Assembly: GCA_035610835.1 (NCBI GenBank)
Contig: CM069449.1
Coordinates: forward strand, 55,498,308 to 55,562,307
Direction of reading: 5' to 3'
DNA: 64,000 nt
Source: Ophiura sarsii
Taxonomy: Eukaryota; Echinodermata; Ophiuroidea; Amphilepidida; Ophiuridae
In this document: piece by piece, positions 55,800 through 64,000 of the stretch
How the letters are laid out: each line of letters begins with the position of its first letter
Numbering within the stretch: position 1 is the first letter of the stretch
Notes under the pieces: generated by a model
The model's input: the letters and a program-made list of their open reading frames with translations, nothing else
Database searches by the model: none
Told to the model about the DNA's origin: nothing
Made by a program: the position numbers and the translations under genes

Positions 55800-56572
55800 A
55801 AGTATTCGCTTCCTGAAGCCATGTAAGCTTGACAATTAAACAGTGGAACTAAATGCGCGAAGCGTGCAAAAAAGGCCTATTTTAATACTAAAAAGGTACA
55901 GAAAACGTTTCTGAAGCCATCTTGCTCCAATTTAATAACAAAGTAGTAAAAATAATTCGCGCGGAGCGTGAAAAAAATGATATTTTAAAAAGAAAGGTTT
56001 AGAAAAACGTTCCTGAAGCCATCTTGTTAAGCTTGAATGAAAAATAAACAGCTGAACCTAATCCGCGCGTAGCGCGTAAAAAAATGTCTATTTTAACAAT
56101 AAAAGGTCCATAAAATATTTATAAGAAAATGGAATTGTAGAAAGAAAGGTTAAGAAACGTTCCTGAAGCCATCTTGTTAAGCTTGAATAATAAAACATTT
56201 GAAATAAACCACGCGTAGAGCGCAAAAATGTGTTACTTTTACACTGTAATGGTCCTGTAAACGTTCCTGAAGCAATCTTGTTTAAGCTTGAAAAATAAAA
56301 CATTGACAATAATTTTGTGCATAGTGCGCAAAAACTGGGTATTTTAACAATGGCTGAAAAACGTTAATGAAGCCATTTTTTTAAAGCTTGAATAATAAAA
56401 CAATGAAACCAATTAGCTCGAAACGCGCAAAAATGAATAGTTTCTAACTAAAATGGTCCAGAAAACGTTCCTGAAACATGTTGTTATAAAGCTTGAATAA
56501 ACATTGAAGCCAATTCGCGCGAAGCGCGCAAAAAATTGCTATTTTAACGCTAAAAAGCTCCAGATAAACATT
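55800..56572. repeat. ~101-bp degenerate tandem repeat, about 7 units
   Basis: Each unit has TTCCTGAAGCCATCTTGTT, AAGCTTGAATAATAAAAC and a CGCGNAGCGCG core followed by CAAAAA. Units near 55812, 55910, 56011, 56159, 56260, 56363 and 56466. It stops exactly where the RTE element's 3' end begins. Confidence 0.8.
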
Positions 56573-58970
56573 CCCGAGCATCATTATCATCATCCTTCGG
56601 CTACGGTAGCCTGTGGAGCAGGCGACCACACGTTTTCTCCAAGCACGGCGATCTGTAGCAAGAGTGGCTATCTGACGTTCTTGAAACATGCCCTCATTGT
56701 CACCAAAACACTCTATGTACTTCAAGTATGATGTGCTTGGAAGACCAGGTCTCCTTCGGCCATGTGTTGGTATGTAAGTGGCATACATTCTAGCAGGCTC
56801 TTCATTAGGGAGATGGAGAATATGTCCAAGGAATCTCAGCTGGCGACTTTTTACACGGTTGATAAAGAGGCTCTGTCTTGGTCATGTCATAAATGGTGGT
56901 GTTCGGGACATGATCCATACGTTTGATGTTAGGCATTATCCTGTAGCAAGAGGTAGCATAGGCATTTATTTTGCACTCCATATCTTGAGATATCACCAAG
57001 GATTCACAGCCATAGGCCTATAGCAAAATCGTCACACAGGTGGTGCTAAATAATTTCACTTTTGTTGCGATAGCTACTTGAGGATTCCTCCAGAGGTGTT
57101 CCAACTTCCAGAATGCGCACCATGCCAATGCCCTGCGTCTTTTAAGGTCACTTGCACCCGATGCCATCATAGAGCCCAGATATACAGGGTGTATCAAAAA
57201 AAATAGGACTCTGTTTCATGACCGTGTAATTCTTATTATAATCATTGGACCATGACCAATTTAGTCTCAATGTAAAGCCCAATTAATTATTATGATATCC
57301 TGAAAATATGAGATCAATCCGATGAAAAATAAGAAAACTAGCGTACTTTGTGTAAACCATGTCATTTACTGGTTTGTACAATGGGAATTCACACAGAAAC
57401 AGTCGAGTATTGCATGATGAAAGTGCTCGATTTGTAACTCAATGAACCATCCACAGTGGTTCGAGAACTGTTTAACAAAACTTTTTAAATTTGCACAGAA
57501 TATGCATGCATCTGTTTTGCGGATTTTTTAAGCCAGTATTGATTTGTGCCAGAATTAAATGGATTACCAAACTAAACTTTGCTATTGACTGATAGATTAT
57601 TTACTACGTTGACAATTATTATAACATATTGAAACGTAAACCATGTTATTTACTGGTCTTATACATGTAGATCCCATTGTACAAACCAGTAAATGACATG
57701 GTTTACGCAAAGTACGCTAGTTTTCTTATTTTGCATCGGATTGATCTTATATTTTCAGGATATCATAATAATTAATTGGGCTTTACATTGAGACTAAATT
57801 GGTCATGATCCAATGATTATAATAAGAATTACACCGTCATGAAACATAGTCCTAATTTTTTTTGATACACCCTGTATGAAAACCGTCACATGGCTGATGG
57901 TTTCCCGATAGACCTGTACATGTAGTGTTGGGTGAGGATTGCAGTTGGCCGTCATATACTCTGTTTTGGGAACGCTAATGATGAGGCCAAGGTCATTTGC
58001 TACTGCAGCAGTTTTTGTCAGCTGGGTCTGAGCTCGTGGAATTGTGGTCTCAAGTAAGGCAATATCATCAGCAAAATCAAGGTCGTTTAGAACAACGGCG
58101 GGATGACGTCTAGAGCGACGCTGATGTGTCACAATTCCTGAGTCAAGGTCATGTGTGGCTTTCTTGAATAGGTAGTCTACCAGTATCACAAATAGGAATG
58201 GAGCTAGGACATCACCTTGTAGCACTCCAGTGGAGACAGCAAAAGGATCTGAGAAGCTGCCATCTACCATCACAGCACTTTTCGAGTTGTTGTACATTGC
58301 ACCTATGGCATCGACAAGAGGTTTTGGTATTCCGTAAAGTCGCAGCACTGCAAACATGACTTTCTTGTTTATTGAGTCGAAAGCCTCTTGAAGTCTATGA
58401 ATGTGACTGTGAGAGGTAACTGATGGTCCTTGAACCCTTCTATAATCCTCCTGAGGATATGGATTTGCTGTGCACAGCATCTTCCAGGACGGAAGCCAGC
58501 CTGGTTGTTTCTCAAGATGGGGTCGACGTGATCTCTAATTCTGTTTAGCAGGATCTTGTTATACACCTTGGCTGCAATTGACAGTAGCGATATTCCTCTA
58601 TAATTTGTCATTTGAGATAGGTCTCCCTTCTTTGGTAGAGGTACAATAACGCTGGTGGTTCATTGGTTGGGTGGTTTAAGGGTAGTGTAGACTTCCATGC
58701 AAAATCCATGGACAACATTGACCAAAACTTCACCGCCATCTTGGAGTGCTTCTGATGTGATTGCACAGTCAAGACCTGCAGCTTTGTTGGGCTTCATTTG
58801 ACTAATTGCTTCCTGAGTCTCTTGAAGTGTGGGAGGGTTAACTTAGGATTGGTAGATCCTGAGCAGCAGGTAAAGGTAGATTGGATGGAGTTTGACCGCT
58901 GTCAATATTTAGCAATGAACTGAAGTACTTCTTCCATTCCCGAGCAATCATGTTTAAACTGTCAGTTTTT
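56573..58970 (-). pseudogene. RTE-type LINE reverse transcriptase, defective
   Basis: - strand non-LTR retrotransposon. In order: MKPNKAAGLD, VIVPLPKKGDLS, MTNYRGISLLSIAAKVYNKI, NNQAGFRPGRCCAQQI, TFIDFK / AFDSINKK, GVLQGDVLAPFLFVI, LDFADDIALLE (catalytic FADD), then after a MITE insertion KRRRALAW, LLYGCESW and RMYATYIPTHGRRRPGLPS. It ends in a TGATGATAATGATG tail. Defects: an in-frame stop before VIVPLPKK, a 1-base deletion at about 58391 (DFK|AFDS), the 690-bp MITE, and further frame changes. The endonuclease part is missing. RTE placement comes from the RT motifs and the simple-repeat tail. Confidence 0.88.
57185..57874. mobile_element. Mariner-type foldback MITE inside the RTE element
   Basis: Arms of about 205 bp start CAGGGTGTATCAAAAAAAAT and mirror at the right. 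TA flanks at 57183-57184 and 57875-57876. It interrupts the LINE coding region. Confidence 0.88.
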
Positions 58971-60837
58971 TAATCCGCCTGGTTACGCCACTGGTGGTGT
59001 GGTGTGGGAATGCCGTTGGCGGGGATTCAGAGGGCCGAGCTGTTGGGTTTTAACTTGCCTGGATGACTTTCTCCTTTTTGCTATCAATATTTACTTTTGT
59101 TATAAAACACTCACATGCATCATGTGCATGACATGGTTCAGAGACGTAGTAGAGATAAAATGAGAGACACTAATAAAAGCTCCCGGCCTCTCCTTTTCCC
59201 TCCACTCCTCCCCTCCTCCCTTCAGCCCCAGGGTTATTCAAAAAAGTGTGTGTGTGGGGGGGGGGGGGGGGGGGGGGGGGGGGACATCTGCTATTATGTC
59301 CCCCAGGGTGCAAAAAGTCATTTCTTCCTCAGGAGCATGGTCCTAAGTTTCAAGATTTCCTCAATCAAACCGTAACCATGGTAACATAAAGTCGAATCCA
59401 ACGAAAAGTGTACACGTGATGTTCAGGCCTATAATAAAATAATCTATATCTTGACAATTTTATTTTTGTGTTATACGTATCCGCCTCGATGATCCGGTTC
59501 GCTTCGCGCCATATATAATAAGACTAACTTCAATGCACAAGTGGGCCTATACGAGCAATAAACATGCTATTTTTTACCCTTTTTACAAAATAGTTGTTAA
59601 GGTTTTTTGATGGACATTTTACCGTTTAGATGAAAACGAGCTTAAGTGGAAATAATTTTGCCTGTGTGATTGCTGGATATCTCAAGAATGCCTCTTTTAA
59701 TTTTGGTTACTTTCGATCAATCCCCTGAATTGTTGTGATTTTTTTTGTTGTGGTAAGTTTTGACGTTACTTACCTACCAATACATGTTTTGTTAAATCTC
59801 ACTTTCGGGGAAGAATTCGCTTGAGGTAGAGTAATTAAGCCTAAATATATTAAATACTTAAATGCATTGTCCACATTCAAGTCGATTTTTTGATAAAGCT
59901 GTTAGAAATTTTAAAAGCGGAAACGATCGGTTTGGTAAAAAAAAATGCATTACTTCCGAATACCTATTTAAAACACTGCCATTTTAACATAAACACAGAT
60001 TTAGTGAATGATATCTATAGATGAGGTGACCGTTGTTTACATTTATGACGCCCTCTGTTGATTTGAGACAAAACACACCGGGCAAGAGTTCCTATAGTTT
60101 ACATAGGCCAGATCAGGTTTTCTAACTAGATTGTGGTGTTACAGCAAATTGTTATCAAAACTGTCTTTAAACTTGCTTAGGAATGCTATAAGCTATCGCA
60201 TTTCACAAAAAGAATTAAAAATAAATGAGTTTTACAATTCATTAGAAAGAAATTTCATGTTGTCTTCATTAACTTTATTGTATATTCTGCCCGGAGGGAA
60301 TCAAGAGAGGGTGTCCTATTTGTAAATACATGACGTCACCGGTCACACCATCTATAGAATAAGCGAAGTATGATACAATGTACATGTGTGCCAAGTTTTA
60401 TCATTTTGAAGGCAACATTTTTTGAAATATCAGCAATAAAAGGCTGTGTTCGTAGGCAAATTTGAAATATAAACTGTTACCTTCAAATACAAATAACGAT
60501 ACCGTGGTACTTCCCTCTGTTGTTATACTTGTATTGGAATAAAGTAGAAATGTGCGCTTCGTTCGGCAAGCAAACGGAGAAGTTTTGCATCAATCTTTAA
60601 GCTTTTGTAAGTAACTTTTCACAAAATTCTGTAGTTTGTGTACAAGTGCATCAATAATATGTTGATGTCTAAAAAGTTGATTGTATATAGCCTCCCTCTG
60701 TCTCAATCTTATTACTCCTATTAGTGTATCTTTGAATAAGTTCATCAGGATTGTAGATTGAAATGATTAAATTGTTTTGTTTACAAATCCAAATATCTAC
60801 TCACATGACTAGACAGTTTCGTCTTCCCGATCGGAAG
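58971..60837. other. No gene recognised
   Basis: GGTTACGCCACTGG at 58981-58994 is a hAT-like terminus. GTGTGTGTGG then a G-run at 59257-59283. The rest is AT-rich with no exon or repeat pair I can support. Confidence 0.4.
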
Positions 60838-60904
60838 ACTTCATCGGTAGTGACTGGATCCACTTGTTTTTCCCGCGAGATTTACTTGCACTCTCGGTTC
60901 CAGA

Positions 60905-61873
60905 CTTCCAAGGCGTAGCGGAAATTCTTGGACCTTTAGTCGGAAAGTCCCCACATCATGTCTTGAATTCTAGACATTATCGGAGGAACTCTCAGGCATC
61001 ATGATAGAAGAAGACGACATCTTCAACTCGCAAGATGTGATAGCCTTATTTACCAATACTCCTATCGAGAAGACGCTGGAAATTATCAAGGCAAGATTGG
61101 AGAAGGACGTCACACTCAAAAACAGAACAAAACTCAACACAGACGACCTAATAGAGCTCCTACAATTCGTGCTAACTACCACCTATTTCGTATTTCGAGG
61201 AGACGTCTATAAGCAGAAGTTTGGTGCCGCCATGGGCAGTCCTGTCAGCCCCATCATTGCTAACTTGTTCATGGAATGGCTAGAACAGGAAGCTATCGCT
61301 ACAGCACCCATCACTTGTAAACCAAAACTGTGGAAGCGCTATGTAGATGACATCCTCGAGATCATCAAGAAAGACACTACACAACAACTAACAGACCACC
61401 TGAACACAATTGACGACACGGGTAACATCAAGTTCACACACGAAGAGGAAGACAATGGACAGATACCTTTCCTCGACACCCTCATTGTCCGAAAAGCAGA
61501 TGGCTCTGTGAAGTTATTAATCTACAGAAAAAAGACACACACGGACCAGTACCTAAACTTCTCGTCTCAACATCCTCTACATCAAAAACTGGGAGTTATA
61601 CGAACACTGTTTGACAGAATGAACAAAATTGTCACAGAAGAACCAGACAAAATTGCAGAAGAAAAAAGGATCAAAGAAGCTTTAGGAAGGTGTGGACACC
61701 CCAGCTGGGCTTTCAAAAGAGTACAACAACAGATGAAGGACAAGATCACAAAGAAAGCCAAGAAAAAGGATGACACCAAAGTGAGCAATGGCATGGTGGT
61801 ATCCCCTACATCCAAGGTGTGTCCGAAAGACTACAAAGATCTTTTAAGAAGTATGACATCCAGACTGCAATGA
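60905..61873 (+). pseudogene. Penelope-type reverse transcriptase, partial and frameshifted
   Basis: The first segment reads QGVAEILGPLVGKSPHHVLN. A 1-base loss at about 60975 shifts the frame to the long open part from 61001: DVIALFTNTPIEKTLEII (motif A, catalytic Asp), FRGDVYKQKFGAAMGSPVSP, IIANLFMEWLE, KRYVDDILEI (YVDD box), IPFLDTLIVRK, then a basic linker. The catalytic Asp residues are present. The ATG at 61001 is internal to the family sequence, not a true start. Confidence 0.9.
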
Positions 61874-62421
61874 AACCCTACAACACACTTAAACGGCTAT
61901 TGGTGCATCCCAAAGACAAACGAGACACGTTACAGACCAGCGATTGTGTTTACAAGATCCCTTGTCACTCTTGCGACAAGGCCTACGTCGGTGAGACAGG
62001 CCGTTTGTTTGGAACAAGGCTTAACGAACACAAGAAAGATGCCAAAAAAGTAAGCAACAAGAAGTTCACGAGAGCCAACAGAAAAGATTCTACGACGGAA
62101 CAACATAATACAGCTGTCACAGACCACATAGCACAAGAGAATCACACAATCGACTGGGACGGGGCTCCAATCCTTGACAAAGACTTTGACAAACACAAGC
62201 GTTGGATAAGAGAATCCATTTGGATACGAAGGCAGGGGGCCAAAATCATCAACCGCGACGAGGGTATTTATTCTCTAAATCATGTATACGATCCACTGTT
62301 AACAACACCTGAGCTTCCTGGGACCGAGAGTGCAAGTAAATCTCGCGGGAAAAACAAGTGGATCCAGTCACTTCCTATTAGTGTAGTTTTTTTATGCTAT
62401 TCATGCAAAGACATCCTCTGA
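61800..62421 (+). pseudogene. Penelope GIY-YIG endonuclease segment, out of frame with RT
   Basis: The frame from about 61801 reads IPYIQGVSERLQRSF, HPKDKRD, YKIPCHSCDKAYVGETGR (GIY-YIG core: Y-K-I and Y-V-G), RLNEHKKD, then WIRESIWIRRQG and NHVYDPLL. In intact elements it is fused to the RT. Here a 1-base deletion near 61800 puts it in another frame, and the RT frame stops at 61873. Confidence 0.9.
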
Positions 62422-64000
62422 CAGTTGATTTAAATCGCAATAAGGGTGATGAATGTTTATATAAATATTCAGTAACAGCATCTCGTGCATGACTTCATGG
62501 TGTATTCGGAGGTAACATGTATATGTAGGCAACATTCAATAATATACACGGTGCATATTGGCCCTAAATTATTTTATTTTACATAAAAGCAGTGCGCAAC
62601 CATACAATCTGACTGGATATATTATTATATTTATATTTGGAGGGGAAAAAATAATATTCCCTTATTTAAACGAAAATGAGAGGTGTTGATTTAAATAAAA
62701 TGCATATTTTTTGTTGGTGTTAGAGTGAATGAATGATATTTATATCTATAGATTACACGTTGATCGTCTTAAAATGGGTACATTTAATCATAACATCCAT
62801 GACATTTCGGTTTCATAATCAATATTTTCATATTCCATTTTGTATTCGTAGGTAACTTATATATTAGTTAATGAGCATGGTACAATTCCTGTATTGTTTG
62901 TCGCTTTCATTCGCACCTAATATTATGTAAATATTAAGTAGGAATGTATAAGACGGGAATAATATTGTTTGGTGCGTAACATTGTTTTAAACCAGCTTGT
63001 CGATATGATGTATCGTAGTTAACCCATTTCCCTGGAATTGCAGAGCAGTGACTATGTGAGATACATAATATTGGCCATTATTGTAGTTGTATATGAAAAT
63101 GGAATTCATGTGTAACAAATATAAAATAACTTGCTTCATTTTTGCTCTAGCAGGTTGTGTAATATCACCGAAACGTATTCAATAGTTAAGTGAACAAGAA
63201 ATTTAGTAAAACCCTTTCTTTTTTTAAAGGTGGGAGGGAATCAAGGGTAGGCCTACATATGAAATTAGTCTCAAATCAAAAATTGCTCATAAATAATGCT
63301 TCCGACATTTATTACTTAGTGTAATTGAACTAAGCAGTGGTTGATTTAAAAAAAAATCATAATGAAATGCACATGCCCGACAATATCTCTATCGTGGCAA
63401 AACTTATTAGATTAGTGTTGTTAAATCAAACAACATTGAATTTCTAAACATAAATTACTATTTTGTCTACATCTGACAAAATATATCATATTGGTGATTC
63501 TATGTCAAACGGAATCTGCCTCCGGTTGAAACTCGATAAAACTGACTATGTGACGACATTTAGAATGATACACATTCCAAACTAGGAAATTATATCTTAA
63601 TTCTAATCTGACAACTGAATGTCTTGCTCAAAGTTGTATGTACATTATTCCGTTGTGGACTGAAAGGCAAAATATTTGAATGTTATAGACTTAAAACATG
63701 TTCGGCCCCATATTAGCCTAAACTTCTGTAGGTCTGATATGAAATTATTTCAAAGTATATCAAAGTGAACCAAAAATCGATCGGGCTTTCGTGTATAAAC
63801 AGCTAGGGCCTATTCAAAATGATAACTTCCAGAAGTCCTCACTTGCCTCCTTTATTTAGAACACATTGAGGAAGGCAACCGGTTGTTTTATTGGTTAAAA
63901 CAAATAACCTGACATTCAAGACTTTGAATTACAGGCAAATCAAACCGTTTGCTTAAACAATTTCGCACAGTCCAAAAAAAATCGTTCAGTCACAAAAAAT
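62422..64000. other. No gene recognised
   Basis: AT-rich, no ORF, no repeat pair and no exon that I can support. Confidence 0.5.

Larger units (their letters stand above)
60838..62421 (+). mobile_element. Penelope-like retroelement, 5' truncated
   Basis: RT and GIY-YIG endonuclease of the Penelope type. About 50 bp at the left (CCACTTGTTTTTCCCGCGAG, ATTTACTTGCACTCTCGG) recur inverted at the right (62319-62374), after which the body starts near 60900 with VGKSPHHVLNS. Penelope elements use this RT/EN pair to copy into the genome. Here the RT N-terminus is missing and two 1-base frameshifts break the frame. Confidence 0.9.

Noticed and set aside
46300..56000. Further 5' exons of the RTK gene on the - strand
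   Set aside because: I looked for EGF-type Cys patterns with splice borders and for a signal peptide exon and found none that I can support.
61582..62196. - strand ORFs of 77 and 88 codons
   Set aside because: Antisense shadows of the Penelope RT and endonuclease frames.

Overview
This is eukaryotic DNA from an animal, most likely a marine invertebrate deuterostome such as an echinoderm, hemichordate or lancelet. The evidence is short exons with GT..AG borders, an animal complex I gene, an animal receptor tyrosine kinase (RTK), and dense animal transposons (Tc1/mariner, hAT-like, TTAA-target, RTE LINE, tRNA-derived SINEs, Penelope). The phylum is inferred from general character, not from a search.

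Layout. (1) 1-5.6 kb, + strand: the last four coding exons of NDUFS2, the 49 kDa subunit of mitochondrial complex I. They encode about 135 C-terminal residues and end at 4935-4937. (2) 5.6-11 kb: a gap between two tail-to-tail genes, full of MITEs. (3) 11.1-42.9 kb, - strand: a large RTK gene whose 5' end lies outside what I can recognise. Thirteen exons join in phase into about 616 codons: five EGF-type exons plus a decayed sixth, an exon with a Pro stretch and transmembrane helix, seven exons covering the kinase domain and tail, and a stop at 11097-11095. All kinase signature motifs are present. (4) 43.0-46.0 kb: a G-rich 51-bp minisatellite that creates long spurious ORFs. (5) 46-56.5 kb: nested inverted-repeat transposons. 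(6) 56.6-59 kb, - strand: a broken RTE-type LINE with a mariner-type MITE in it. (7) 60.8-62.4 kb, + strand: a 5'-truncated, frameshifted Penelope-like element (RT plus GIY-YIG). (8) 62.4-64 kb: AT-rich, nothing recognised.

The most unusual structure is at 15384-16747. Exactly 22 head-to-tail copies of a 62-bp unit span the intron/exon border of an RTK kinase exon, and each carries 28 nt of intron with the AG acceptor plus the first 34 nt of the exon. The gene thus offers 22 near-identical 3' splice sites, of which only the innermost gives an intact kinase. Elsewhere in the gene transposons and minisatellites come within 12-40 bp of splice sites, EGF exons have been tandemly duplicated and one has lost its donor, and two pairs of TTAA-target elements share a single TTAA.

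The two genes show no functional link beyond being neighbours. Everything else is repeat-derived.
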